From: Chitinophaga terrae (ex Kim and Jung 2007)
GTDB taxonomy: Bacteria; Bacteroidota; Bacteroidia; Chitinophagales; Chitinophagaceae
Length of the DNA stretch: 64,000 nucleotides
Direction: 5' to 3'
NCBI RefSeq assembly: GCF_900107795.1
Contig: NZ_FNRL01000004.1
Location: forward strand, 1-64,000
Shown here: one piece after another, positions 15,273 to 23,618 of the stretch
How positions within the stretch are numbered: position 1 is the stretch's first letter
Layout of the letters: the number at the start of each line of letters is the position of its first letter
Position numbers and translations under genes: made by a program
Notes under the pieces: generated by a model
Databases searched by the model: none
What the model was told of the DNA's origin: nothing
What the model saw: the letters and a program-made list of their open reading frames with translations, nothing else

Positions 15273-17756
15273 ATGAAGTTTGTAGGGGAACATTTACTGC
15301 CTGGTCAACTTGGCCATTTCTTTGCCATATTGGCTTTCGTGGCTTCTATGGTTGCTACTGTAGCTTATTATAATGCCGTTAAGATCAAGGAACCACTGAT
15401 CAAAGAGTCCTGGAAACGACTGGCCCGCTGGTCGTTCATCCTTCAATCCGTGGCTATACTTGCTACTTTCGGTTGCCTGTATTATATCTTACATAACCAT
15501 TATTTTGAATATAAATACGCCTGGAGAAATACCTCCAGGGATCTGCCTGCTCAGTACATATTGTCCAGCCTCTGGTCAGACCAGGAAGGAAGCTTCATGC
15601 TATGGAGCATCTGGAACAGTATTCTGGGCCTGGTATTAATGCGTACTTCCGGCAATCTCGAATCGCCGGTTATGACCGTTTTCTCTTTATCACAGTTGAT
15701 TATGGCCAGCATGCTGCTGGGCATCTATGTGCTGGATTATAAAGTAGGAAGTAATCCTTTCCTGTTGCTGAGAGAAGCGCCTGAAAACATGGCTGCTCCG
15801 ATTTTCAGGGAAACCAATTATATGGAGCATATCCACGATGGTAACGGGCTCAATGTAACCCTCCAGAACTACTGGATGGTGATACACCCGCCTATCCTGT
15901 TCCTGGGCTTTGCTTCCATGATCATCCCGTTTGCATTCGCTTTCGCCGGTTTATGGACCCGCGATTATACCGGGTGGGTAAAGCCTGTATTGCCATGGTC
16001 CCTTTTTGCAGTGATGCTGCTGGGTACCGGTATTATGATGGGCGCCGCCTGGGCGTATGAATCGCTGAACTTCGGCGGTTACTGGGCCTGGGACCCTGTA
16101 GAAAATGCTTCCCTCGTGCCATGGCTAACCATGGTGGCCGGTGTGCATACGCTTCTTGCCTATAAGGCAACAGGCCACTCCCTGAAGATCACCGTTTTCT
16201 TCTTCTTTATTTCTTATATCCTCATCCTGTATTCTTCTTTCTTAACAAAAAGCGGAATACTGGGAGATACTTCCGTTCACTCATTCACTGATATGGGGAT
16301 GACGGCCCAGTTGCTCTTCTCAATGCTGGTATTTACCATACCTTCCATCGTATTGCTGATCAACCGCCGCAAAGATATTCCCGGCATCAGGAACGAAGAA
16401 AGCAGCTACTCCCGCGAATTCTGGTTATTCGTTGGCTCCCTCATCCTGTTGATCGCAGCCATCCAGGTGACTTTCACCACTTCCATCCCTGTATGGAATA
16501 AATTGTTGAGCCTCACCGGCCTGAAAACCTTGTTCAAGATGGACGATATTGCACCTCCATCCGATGTGATCTTCCACTACAACAAGATCCAGATCTGGAT
16601 TGCTGTGGTAGTAGGCGTATTGACAGCTGTGGTGCAGTTCATGAAATATAAAGACACGCCAAAGGGCCAACTGACCCGCAAACTGGCCGTGCCTACCCTG
16701 ATTGCGTTACTGCTTACAGGTTTGATCGCCTGGAAAGGAAATATTACCTACGATACATATGGCGCCGGTTTCCTTGTCGCTATCTACCTGATGCTGTTTG
16801 CCAGCATTTACGCGATAGTAGGCAACTTCGTGTATATCTTCGTTGGCCTGAAAGGCAAGCTGAATAGCGCAGGCGCTTCCGTGGCGCATATCGGTTTCGG
16901 GATGGTATTGCTGGGAGTGCTGATCTCTTCCGCCAAAAAAGAAGTGATCTCTATCGACCGCATGAAGATGCTGAACGACGGCTTCTTCAGCAAAGAAAGC
17001 AAGCAAAACCCCCGCGAGAACATTATGCTGCCTAAGAATGTTCCGGTATCCATGGGCGATTACCATGTGACCTATACAGGAGATTCTATCGCGGCAGGAG
17101 ATCCTAAAACCTACTATGTAGTTAATTACGAGAAAAAAGACCGCGAAACAGGAAAGGTGCTGGAGAAATTCACCCTTTACCCGGATGCCTTCGTCAATAA
17201 AAAGGAGAATGCCATTTCCTCTAATCCTGCATCCAGGCACTATTGGACTAAAGACGTATTTACCTATGTTTCTGCAGCTCCCAACAGGGAAGAACAGGCA
17301 AAGGCGGATACAACTCCATATACCACTCACGTGATCCAACAGGGCGATTCAGTATTCTTCTCCAAAGGCTTTATGGTATTGAAAGGACTGAACACCGCTC
17401 CCAAGAGCAAAAACTACCTGTCGGAACCCGGCGACCTGGCTGTTGGCGCAGAACTGGAAGTTTACACCCAGACAGACGATCATTTCAAACTGCAGCCGAT
17501 CTACTTCATCCGCGACAGCAGCTACCAATACAGCGTGGAAGATACGCTGGCGCCTTTGGGGCTGAATGTTCGCTTCTCGAAGATCTTACCGGCTGAAAAC
17601 AAAATTGAGCTGAAAGTAAAAGAATCCGCAGAGGCCAGCGATTTCATCGTAATGAAAGCGTTGATATTCCCTTATATCAATGTGCTTTGGATAGGCATCA
17701 TAGTGATGGTGATAGGTACTGGTATGAGTATTTATCAACGTGTAAAAAGAAGATAG
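15273..17756 (+). CDS. ccmF: Cytochrome c heme lyase CcmF
   Basis: Integral membrane heme lyase that receives heme from CcmE and joins it to CxxCH of apocytochromes in the periplasm. 827 residues from ATG 15273 (MKFVGEHLLPGQLGHFF); an upstream in-frame start at 15198 adds 25 polar residues unlike the family. The tryptophan-rich heme-handling motif GGYWAWDPVENASL starts near residue 267. There are more than ten membrane helices, and conserved histidines in the external loops (HPPILFLGF near 211). A long periplasmic domain occupies residues about 585-800 before the last helix. Ends at a strong terminator. Confidence 0.93.
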   Translation: MKFVGEHLLPGQLGHFFAILAFVASMVATVAYYNAVKIKEPLIKESWKRLARWSFILQSVAILATFGCLYYILHNHYFEYKYAWRNTSRDLPAQYILSSLWSDQEGSFMLWSIWNSILGLVLMRTSGNLESPVMTVFSLSQLIMASMLLGIYVLDYKVGSNPFLLLREAPENMAAPIFRETNYMEHIHDGNGLNVTLQNYWMVIHPPILFLGFASMIIPFAFAFAGLWTRDYTGWVKPVLPWSLFAVMLLGTGIMMGAAWAYESLNFGGYWAWDPVENASLVPWLTMVAGVHTLLAYKATGHSLKITVFFFFISYILILYSSFLTKSGILGDTSVHSFTDMGMTAQLLFSMLVFTIPSIVLLINRRKDIPGIRNEESSYSREFWLFVGSLILLIAAIQVTFTTSIPVWNKLLSLTGLKTLFKMDDIAPPSDVIFHYNKIQIWIAVVVGVLTAVVQFMKYKDTPKGQLTRKLAVPTLIALLLTGLIAWKGNITYDTYGAGFLVAIYLMLFASIYAIVGNFVYIFVGLKGKLNSAGASVAHIGFGMVLLGVLISSAKKEVISIDRMKMLNDGFFSKESKQNPRENIMLPKNVPVSMGDYHVTYTGDSIAAGDPKTYYVVNYEKKDRETGKVLEKFTLYPDAFVNKKENAISSNPASRHYWTKDVFTYVSAAPNREEQAKADTTPYTTHVIQQGDSVFFSKGFMVLKGLNTAPKSKNYLSEPGDLAVGAELEVYTQTDDHFKLQPIYFIRDSSYQYSVEDTLAPLGLNVRFSKILPAENKIELKVKESAEASDFIVMKALIFPYINVLWIGIIVMVIGTGMSIYQRVKRR

Positions 17757-17777
17757 GAAATAAGAATTGCTGTATAA

Positions 17778-17817
17778 AAAGATCCTCCAGGGGCGGCCCG
17801 CCACTGGAGGATCTTTA
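17778..17817 (+). terminator. Terminator of ccmE-ccmF
   Basis: AAAGATCCTCCAG (17778-17790) pairs perfectly with CTGGAGGATCTTT (17804-17816) around a 13-nt GC-rich loop; the arm ends in T residues. Confidence 0.85.
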
Positions 17818-17932
17818 TTTTATCCCTGGATGATTCAACGGAGCACAACGGGAATATTTATTAAATTCATCATAAAAATATAAAATATAAACTCGGTAAT
17901 CTTCTCTACATTCACAGTAATATTATAGTACA

Positions 17933-18934
17933 ATGCCCCGTTGGTTACGTATATTCCTGATAGTTATAGCCACTTTATCGGTGGTTTACTTTGTAGGGCC
18001 CAAGCCCCCTGTACCTGTCTATGATCACCAGTTGCCCGCCGTACCACCCGCCGGCCCGGGTTTAGACAGCTTTGTACACCGCCGCGAAGCGATGCATAAA
18101 CTGAAACCTGATAACCAGGCAAGGATCGTATGGTATGACACCGCATTTCGTAAAACGCCTTATTCGGTAGTTTACCTGCATGGTTTTTCTGCCAGCCAGG
18201 AAGAAGGGAACCCGGTGCATCGCAACTTCGCCAAACGATACGGGTGCAATTTGTACCTCTCCCGCCTGGATGGCCATGGCATTGATACCAGCGCCCCCTT
18301 GCTGACCATGACGGCCGAACAGCTTTGGAAAGACGCGGAAGAAGCCCTGAGCATAGGATTGGCGATAGGAGAAAAGGTAATTATAATCGGTACTTCTACG
18401 GGCGGTACGCTGGCCTTGCGACTGGCAGCCAAATATCCTGACAAGGTGTTTGCGCTGATCAATATGTCGCCCAACATCGAGATCAACGACGACCTGGCCT
18501 TCCTGGCCAACAATCCCTGGGGGCTGCAACTGGCCAGGCTGGTGAGCGGAGGGGATTTCAGGCAGGGAAAGGATGCCAACCCGGAGGAAGCAAAATACTG
18601 GTATAACAGTTATCGCCTGGAAGCAGTGGTTCAGCTGCAAAACCTGCTGGAAACTACCATGACGCCTGAAACGTTTGCAGCAGTGCGGCAACCTGTTCTG
18701 ACCCTTTACTACTACAAAGATGAAGAACACCAGGACCAAACGGTGAGGGTATCGGCCATCCTGCGGATGAATAGCGGGTTAGGCACGCCGCCCGGCCTGA
18801 AAGACGCCCTGCCGATGCCGGAAGTAGGAGCGCATGTGATGGGCTGCTCGCTGACCTCTCACGACCTGCCGTCGGTAGAAAAGGCTATCTACGCTTTTGC
18901 GCAGGATAAGTTGCACCTGACGCCTGTTCAATAG
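17933..18934 (+). CDS. Alpha/beta hydrolase, membrane-anchored
   Basis: 333 residues. A hydrophobic N-terminal segment (5-21, WLRIFLIVIATLSVVYF) is a membrane anchor or uncleaved signal. The catalytic core shows YLHGFSASQEEG (oxyanion region), the nucleophile elbow GTSTGG with Ser155, and a C-terminal histidine in GAHVMGCSLTSHDLPSVEKA. This resembles esterase/lysophospholipase-like (Hydrolase_4) enzymes. Substrate unknown. Monocistronic, between the ccm terminator and the DUF4294 gene. Confidence 0.85.
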   Translation: MPRWLRIFLIVIATLSVVYFVGPKPPVPVYDHQLPAVPPAGPGLDSFVHRREAMHKLKPDNQARIVWYDTAFRKTPYSVVYLHGFSASQEEGNPVHRNFAKRYGCNLYLSRLDGHGIDTSAPLLTMTAEQLWKDAEEALSIGLAIGEKVIIIGTSTGGTLALRLAAKYPDKVFALINMSPNIEINDDLAFLANNPWGLQLARLVSGGDFRQGKDANPEEAKYWYNSYRLEAVVQLQNLLETTMTPETFAAVRQPVLTLYYYKDEEHQDQTVRVSAILRMNSGLGTPPGLKDALPMPEVGAHVMGCSLTSHDLPSVEKAIYAFAQDKLHLTPVQ

Positions 18935-19013
18935 CACGATTTAGTTAAGCAAGAAATCTGAAATCTTTTATAACTTGTGGTAACATTGTTTTATTCGCAA
19001 CGTTAAATAATAT

Positions 19014-19637
19014 ATGCGCTTCTCTTCACACATCATTTCAGGGCTTACCTTGCTGGCCGGGGTACTCTTTTGCCAGTTGGCCGCCAAGGCCCAGCAGGCG
19101 CAGGGAGGGAGCCAGGTGGCATTGCATGCCATCGTTACGGGAAGCGATACCATTCCTACCATCACCTTGCCGATGGTGGAAGTGATAGAAAAGTTGCCTA
19201 AAGCATTGAGGAAAGAAAGGGAAAGATGGACCCGGCTACGGAACGCAGTTTATGTAACCTATCCTTACGCCCGCTCAGCGGCGAGGATACTGAAGGATGT
19301 TAACGGGAAGCTGGCGTCCATGAATAATAAAAGAGATAGGAAAGCCTACCTGGCAGGCAAGGAGAAAGAGCTGAAAGCGCAATTCGGCGACAAGCTGGAG
19401 AACCTTTCCGTTTACCAGGGAAAAGTGCTGATGAAGTTGATAGACAGGGAAACAGGACAGAATTGTTACGAGATAATAAAAGAACTTAAAGGCGGTTTTA
19501 ATGCCAGGGTATGGCAAACTGTAGCCTTCTTTTTCGGGGGCAACCTTAAGAGTGATTATGACAAACAGGAAGACAGGGATATTGAGGCCATTGTACAAGA
19601 AATAGAATTGTATAATTACTACCGCGCATATAATTGA
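19014..19637 (+). CDS. DUF4294 exported protein
   Basis: 207 residues with a cleavable signal peptide (hydrophobic 8-22, then AAKAQQA). The mature part contains MVEVIEKLPKALRKERERWTRLRNAVYVTYPYA, the hallmark of DUF4294, a family found almost only in Bacteroidetes; the rest is charged and helical. No catalytic motif is seen. It is followed 22 bp later by a small plug-like protein in the same direction, so they are probably co-transcribed, perhaps with bshB1. Confidence 0.8.
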   Translation: MRFSSHIISGLTLLAGVLFCQLAAKAQQAQGGSQVALHAIVTGSDTIPTITLPMVEVIEKLPKALRKERERWTRLRNAVYVTYPYARSAARILKDVNGKLASMNNKRDRKAYLAGKEKELKAQFGDKLENLSVYQGKVLMKLIDRETGQNCYEIIKELKGGFNARVWQTVAFFFGGNLKSDYDKQEDRDIEAIVQEIELYNYYRAYN

Positions 19638-19659
19638 CCTGCTTCAAAACACCCATACA

Positions 19660-20163
19660 ATGATGAGAGCAGGCAGCATATTGATTTTCAGCTTATTTTT
19701 TTGTGTTAACCAGGTCGTTGCCCAGCAGGAGGAAGACGATGAACCGGTGTATGTGATCGACAGCGTACTTTCCAGTCAAGGCGCCATGTCGAAGATCTCG
19801 CCTGACCAGATTGGCATGATGACCATAGCAAAAGGCAGCAAGGCGGTGGAAAAATACGGCCCGCAGGCCGCCAATGGCGTGATTTATATAGAAACAAAGC
19901 CATTTGCCAGGAAAAGGGTGAGTACCCTCCTGAGAAGCGCTTCTAAAGAATACGACAGCGTTTACAGGAAATACGGTTCAGACAGTACTTTTTTCTTCCT
20001 CGTCAATACCCAGCCGGTGAACCGCAACAACGAAGGAATTTTGCTGGCCCTGGACGCCAGGAACTTCGTTTCCCTGAAAGTGATCTACGCCCGGGAGCTG
20101 GAAGATAAATACAAGGTGGATGGCCATCCTGTAGGGGTAGTGATCACCAGTTCAGGTGATTAA
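19660..20163 (+). CDS. Small exported protein with TonB-receptor plug-like segment
   Basis: 167 residues (a second ATG three bases on could also be the start). Signal peptide 1-22 ends near VVAQQ. The segment SPDQIGMMTIAKGSKAVEKYGPQAANGVIYIETK looks like the core of a TonB-dependent receptor plug, in which 'Y-G-x-x-A-A-N-G-V-I' is diagnostic, but there is no barrel; the remaining 90 residues form a mixed alpha/beta tail. Function unknown. It overlaps the region before bshB1: the stop at 20163 lies 40 bp before that start. Confidence 0.7.
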   Translation: MMRAGSILIFSLFFCVNQVVAQQEEDDEPVYVIDSVLSSQGAMSKISPDQIGMMTIAKGSKAVEKYGPQAANGVIYIETKPFARKRVSTLLRSASKEYDSVYRKYGSDSTFFFLVNTQPVNRNNEGILLALDARNFVSLKVIYARELEDKYKVDGHPVGVVITSSGD

Positions 20164-20203
20164 ATATTTTCTTCCCATCTTTGCATCTCAATTTACAGGC
20201 TTT

Positions 20204-20932
20204 ATGAAATTAGATATTCTGGCAATAGCCGTGCACCCGGACGATGTTGAGTTGGGGTGTTCGGGCACATTGATGGTACATGCACAACAGGGATTAAAAG
20301 TAGGAATTGTAGATTTAACAAGAGGAGAGCTGGGAACGAGAGGAACGCCGGAGTTGCGGCTGCAGGAAGCCCAGCAGGCCGCCAGGATCATGGGCGTAGA
20401 AGTACGGGAAAACCTCGGGCTGGCGGATGGTTTCTTCAGGAACGACACAAAAGAGCAGATGGCTATCATCACCGCTGTCAGGAAGTATCGCCCGGAAATA
20501 GTTTTAGCCAATGCCATGGACGACCGGCATCCGGATCACGGACGGGCTGGAAAACTGATAGAAGACAGCTGTTTTTTGGCGGGATTGAGAAAGATCGCAA
20601 CCAGCGTAGACGGAGTAGAGCAGGAGGCCTGGAGGCCAAAGCAGGTCTACCATTTCCTGCAGGACAGGTATCACGAACCTGATTTTGTTATAGATATAAC
20701 GCCGGTAATGGAAAAGAAGCTGGAAGCCATTAAGGCATTCAGTTCCCAATTCCTGGCCGCCAAGGATAATGAGCCGCAGACCTATATTTCAGGCAGCAAT
20801 TTCTTTGAAAGTGTGATCTACAGGGCAAAAATGCTGGGTAAGATGGTGGGAGTGGAGTATGCAGAAGGATATACTTCAGCGAAGATGATCGGAGTTAGAA
20901 GTATGATGGATCTGATCAATGTAACAACCTGA
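20204..20932 (+). CDS. bshB1: Bacillithiol biosynthesis deacetylase BshB1
   Basis: Removes the acetyl group from GlcNAc-malate, the second step of bacillithiol synthesis. 242 residues from ATG 20204 (MKLDILAIAVHPDD); an upstream start at 20156 would overlap the previous gene and add 16 unrelated residues. The LmbE-type zinc motif is AVHPDDVELGCSGT, and HPDHGRAG provides the second histidine pair. Nearby text GELGTRGTPELR matches the BshB1 subgroup. The genome must carry bshA and bshC elsewhere. Ends in a strong terminator. Confidence 0.9.
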   Translation: MKLDILAIAVHPDDVELGCSGTLMVHAQQGLKVGIVDLTRGELGTRGTPELRLQEAQQAARIMGVEVRENLGLADGFFRNDTKEQMAIITAVRKYRPEIVLANAMDDRHPDHGRAGKLIEDSCFLAGLRKIATSVDGVEQEAWRPKQVYHFLQDRYHEPDFVIDITPVMEKKLEAIKAFSSQFLAAKDNEPQTYISGSNFFESVIYRAKMLGKMVGVEYAEGYTSAKMIGVRSMMDLINVTT

Positions 20933-20952
20933 TTTATCTGGCAACAAATCAT

Positions 20953-20986
20953 AAAAAAAGTGGCTGCAATAATCAGCCACTTTTTT
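20953..20986 (+). terminator. Terminator of bshB1
   Basis: AAAAAGTGGCTG, loop CAATAAT, CAGCCACTTTTTT: a 12 bp stem with a T-run. Confidence 0.88.
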
Positions 20987-21060
20987 AATATCTGCTAAGC
21001 ATGCAAACATCCTGCCCCATTGGGGTAATTCCCGAAACGGTTTGCAGGACCCGCTAAACA

Positions 21061-21186
21061 CTAAATGAATAGATCTTTTGTAGCGTCGAATTCATCGTGT
21101 TTGATGATGCTGTTTTTAATAAACGGAATCAAAGCAAGTCCAATCGTGATAACAACAAGAAATAAGTACTTTTTTTTCATAGCCAT
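21061..21186 (-). CDS. Small single-helix membrane protein (41 residues)
   Basis: The frame from ATG 21186 (or a second ATG at 21180) to TAG 21061 encodes MAMKKKYLFLVVITIGLALI, then PFIKNSIIKHDEFDATKDLF plus Ile. It has a basic start, one strongly hydrophobic helix (about 6-22) and an acidic tail. It has no known family but resembles other short membrane peptides of this window (42554 and 42758). It sits in the 530 bp between bshB1 and the peroxiredoxin gene, on the opposite strand. Confidence 0.5.
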   Translation of the reverse strand: MAMKKKYLFLVVITIGLALIPFIKNSIIKHDEFDATKDLFI

Positions 21187-21376
21187 GCGATTTTAAGTTA
21201 AATACCACTCCTATATAACTAAATAGTGTGCCAAAATGTTACGGAAATGGCATAAAAATGTTAAGCAGGGATTATATTTTTTTTCTTGCTATCCCAGCAC
21301 TGCGGGGTTTCCGCGGTTTCCTGTCCGAAGCCAGGCAGATATATAGACAATCTCAATGCCGTATTTTTAAAATCTA

Positions 21377-21408
21377 TTTGATTACTAATGAATGTAATGT
21401 GATCTTTG
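21377..21408 (+). promoter_or_regulatory. Peroxiredoxin promoter (TTTG ... GATCTTTG)
   Basis: TTTG at 21377-21380 and GATCTTTG at 21401-21408 are 20 bp apart, the usual Bacteroidetes spacing; the -7 box deviates from TAnnTTTG only at its first base. About 56 bp of leader precede the start codon at 21465. Confidence 0.6.
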
Positions 21409-21464
21409 CGCCGTCAAAAGCAACAAATAGATTGTCTGTAAATCAAAAAAGAGAAATATTTATT

Positions 21465-22019
21465 ATGAAAAATGTTATTTTATCCGTAGGATCTGAGTTT
21501 CCTGAGTTTAAGAAAACTGCTGTAGTATCAATCGAAAAAGGTAAAGAATTTTATGAACTGTCTTCAGAAGAACTGAAAGCTTCAGGAAAATGGATGGTAA
21601 TGTTCTGGTGGCCTAAAGATTTTACTTTTGTTTGCCCTACTGAGATCGCTGAGTTCAACAAGCATGCACAGGATTTTGCTGACCGCGATGCGATATTGAT
21701 CGGTGCATCAACTGACAGCGAATTCGTTCATGCTGCATGGAGAAGAGATCACGAAGATCTGCGCAACCTGCAGTTCCCTATGCTGGCTGATACTTCCAAA
21801 TCATTAGCTACTGAATTAGGTATCCTGGAAGCTAACGAAAAAGTGGCTTACCGTGCTACTTACATCGTAGATCCACAAGGTATCGTTCGTTGGGTGTCAT
21901 TGTATGACCTGTCTGTAGGTCGTAGCGTGAAAGAAGTACTGCGCGTACTGGATGCGTTGCAGACAGATGAACTGTGTCCTTGCAACTGGAACAAAGGTGA
22001 AGCTACTTTATCAGCTTAA
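21465..22019 (+). CDS. Peroxiredoxin, AhpC-type (two-cysteine)
   Basis: Thiol peroxidase that reduces hydrogen peroxide and organic hydroperoxides. 184 residues from ATG 21465; a longer frame upstream lacks similarity and crosses the promoter. Peroxidatic Cys57 is in FTFVCPTE and a resolving pair sits at C171-P-C173 near the C-terminus. The layout and the following AhpD-type gene match the actinobacterial AhpC-AhpD system, in which AhpD re-reduces AhpC. A weak hairpin separates the two genes. Confidence 0.9.
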   Translation: MKNVILSVGSEFPEFKKTAVVSIEKGKEFYELSSEELKASGKWMVMFWWPKDFTFVCPTEIAEFNKHAQDFADRDAILIGASTDSEFVHAAWRRDHEDLRNLQFPMLADTSKSLATELGILEANEKVAYRATYIVDPQGIVRWVSLYDLSVGRSVKEVLRVLDALQTDELCPCNWNKGEATLSA

Positions 22020-22038
22020 TTGATTAATTCATTATTGG

Positions 22039-22082
22039 TACAGGGGTGCTGCTGAATTTAATTCCGGCATCCCTGTATTTTA
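22039..22082 (+). terminator. Weak hairpin between peroxiredoxin and AhpD-type gene
   Basis: TACAGGGGTGC pairs with GCATCCCTGTA (one G-T pair) around a long loop, followed by TTTTA. It may attenuate rather than end transcription into the next gene, which starts 20 bp later. Confidence 0.5.
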
Positions 22083-22101
22083 AATACAATTTTAGTTTTA
22101 T

Positions 22102-22689
22102 ATGTTTGCAACAACAAATCAGGATACGGCGGTACAATTGCTGGAAGCAGTGGGACTGACGGCTGCCGAAATTTCCGGGAAGCTGCAGGCGTTGGTAAAC
22201 GTGGATGCCCGTTATCTGAAAGATCTGAAGATCAACGTTACCAATTCGCTGGCTGCAGCAACATTGACAAAGAAAGAGGCTTATTTGATAGGGCTGTCTG
22301 TTGCCGTAAATGAAAAGAATGTTACTTTGCAGCAGTCATTTGAGAAACTGGCTTTGCAGGAAGGAGCGAATGAGAAGGAAGTAGCGGAAGTTATCAGCTG
22401 TACTTCTTTGATGAATGCCAACAACGTTTATTACCGTTTCCGTCACTTCGTTAATAAAGAGTTCTATACCAGTACGCCGGCAGGTATCCGTATGAGTATT
22501 ATGGCGAACCCGGTGGTAGGCAAGGAATTCTTTGAGCTGTTGAGTTTGGTGGTTTCTGCGCTGAATGGCTGTGAAATGTGCGTGACTTCGCATGAAGATG
22601 CTTTATTAAAGCATGGAACGGAGCAACAAAGGGTATTGGATGCGGTGAGATTAGGTGCGGTGTTGCGTAGCCTGGTAGTTTTATTATAA
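22102..22689 (+). CDS. Carboxymuconolactone decarboxylase / AhpD-family peroxidase
   Basis: 195 residues, all helical. The redox site is C157-E-M-C160-x3-H164 (NGCEMCVTSHEDAL), the AhpD signature: the two cysteines form the thiol-disulfide centre and the histidine is part of the proton relay. Located 82 bp after the AhpC-type gene, so it is the natural electron donor for that peroxiredoxin. AhpD itself uses lipoyl groups in Mycobacterium; what reduces it here is not visible. Confidence 0.86.
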   Translation: MFATTNQDTAVQLLEAVGLTAAEISGKLQALVNVDARYLKDLKINVTNSLAAATLTKKEAYLIGLSVAVNEKNVTLQQSFEKLALQEGANEKEVAEVISCTSLMNANNVYYRFRHFVNKEFYTSTPAGIRMSIMANPVVGKEFFELLSLVVSALNGCEMCVTSHEDALLKHGTEQQRVLDAVRLGAVLRSLVVLL

Positions 22690-22814
22690 AAATAGAGAGA
22701 GTGGACAGATGCAAAATTTGTCCGATAATCATTTGATTATCAATAATTTGCCTTGTTCACTTGCCTGGTAGGGTCTGTATTTCTCCTACTTGTGGATAAA
22801 TTCATTTAATAATA

Positions 22815-22846
22815 TTTGCAAATTCAACAAAAAAGTTGGACTTTTG
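22815..22846 (+). promoter_or_regulatory. rpmB operon promoter
   Basis: TTTG at 22815-22818 and GACTTTTG at 22839-22846, 20 bp apart; the -7 box matches TAnnTTTG except at its first base. The start codon of rpmB lies about 20 bp downstream, a short leader typical for this phylum. Confidence 0.6.
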
Positions 22847-22866
22847 CATTCCTAAATTTTTAGATC

Positions 22867-23103
22867 ATGGCAAGAGTATGTCAGGTGACAGGAAAGAAGC
22901 CGATTACAGGTCACCATGTTTCCTTCTCCAACATTAAGACTAACAGAAGGTTTCTTCCTAATCTGCAAAAGAAACGTTTTTTCCTGGCAGAAGAAGACAA
23001 ATGGATTTCATTGAAAGTATCTGCTGATGGATTAAGAACTATCAACAAGAGAGGTTTGTACGCAGTTGTGAAGGAATTGCGTGCTGCTGGTCAGGAAATT
23101 TAA
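22867..23103 (+). CDS. rpmB: 50S ribosomal protein L28 (bL28)
   Basis: 78 residues beginning [20 protein letters not shown]; the ARxCxVTGK opening and the HSFSNxKTxRRFxPN region are diagnostic for bL28 of the large ribosomal subunit. First gene of the conserved Bacteroidetes cluster rpmB-rpmG-DUF4295-ftsY, which is preserved here with 29 bp to rpmG. Confidence 0.96.
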   Translation: MARVCQVTGKKPITGHHVSFSNIKTNRRFLPNLQKKRFFLAEEDKWISLKVSADGLRTINKRGLYAVVKELRAAGQEI

Positions 23104-23132
23104 TTCACAGACTCACTTAATTTGTATACACA

Positions 23133-23315
23133 ATGGCAAAAAAAGGTAATAGAGTACAGGTGATTCTGGAATGCACAGAGCACAAAGGCACTGGCCTTGC
23201 TGGTACTTCCCGCTACATCACAACTAAGAACAAAAAGAACACTCCTGAGCGTCTGGAGCTGAAAAAGTACAATCCTATCATGAGGAAAGTAACTGTTCAT
23301 AAAGAAATTAAATAA
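23133..23315 (+). CDS. rpmG: 50S ribosomal protein L33 (bL33)
   Basis: 60 residues, [20 protein letters not shown], then [23 protein letters not shown], the bL33 signature near the tRNA exit site. Only one cysteine is present (C15 in LECTEH), so it does not have the four-cysteine zinc-binding set: this is a C-minus, zinc-independent form. Lies between rpmB and the DUF4295 gene. Confidence 0.95.
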   Translation: MAKKGNRVQVILECTEHKGTGLAGTSRYITTKNKKNTPERLELKKYNPIMRKVTVHKEIK

Positions 23316-23388
23316 TAATTGTTGATGGTTAATGGCTGTTTTGCATACCAGCCATATAGCCATTTGACCATAAAGACAATATACTACA

Positions 23389-23562
23389 ATGGCAAAAGCA
23401 ACTTCAAAGAACGCGAAAGTAAAAGATGCTAAAGCAGCAGCTGAATCTAAAGTATGGACCAAAGTTATCAGAGCCGTACGCTCTCCTAAAACTGGCGCCT
23501 ACACTTTTAAAGAAGCTATCGTGCACAAAGACAAAGTTCTGGAGCACGTAAACCAGAAGTAA
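23389..23562 (+). CDS. DUF4295 small basic protein, ribosomal-operon partner
   Basis: 57 residues: MAKATSKNAKVKDAKAAAES, then KVWTKVIRAVRSPKTGAYTF, then KEAIVHKDKVLEHVNQK. Very basic, rich in lysine and alanine at the N-terminus. This small family is restricted to Bacteroidetes and regularly follows rpmG, so a role at the ribosome is likely though unproven. Starts 73 bp after rpmG and ends just before the operon's terminator. Confidence 0.9.
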   Translation: MAKATSKNAKVKDAKAAAESKVWTKVIRAVRSPKTGAYTFKEAIVHKDKVLEHVNQK

Positions 23563-23586
23563 TTCGGCTTTACTAAATTATACATG

Positions 23587-23618
23587 AAAGCTGTCCCTTA
23601 CCGGACAGCTTTTTTTTT
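23587..23618 (+). terminator. Terminator of the rpmB-rpmG-DUF4295 operon
   Basis: AAAGCTGTCC (23587-23596) pairs with GGACAGCTTT (23603-23612), loop CTTACC, then T residues. Its T-run runs into the left arm of the long inverted repeat that follows. Confidence 0.88.

Noticed and set aside
16707-17339. 210-codon frame opposite ccmF
   Set aside because: Antisense to the conserved CcmF coding region, no recognisable domain.
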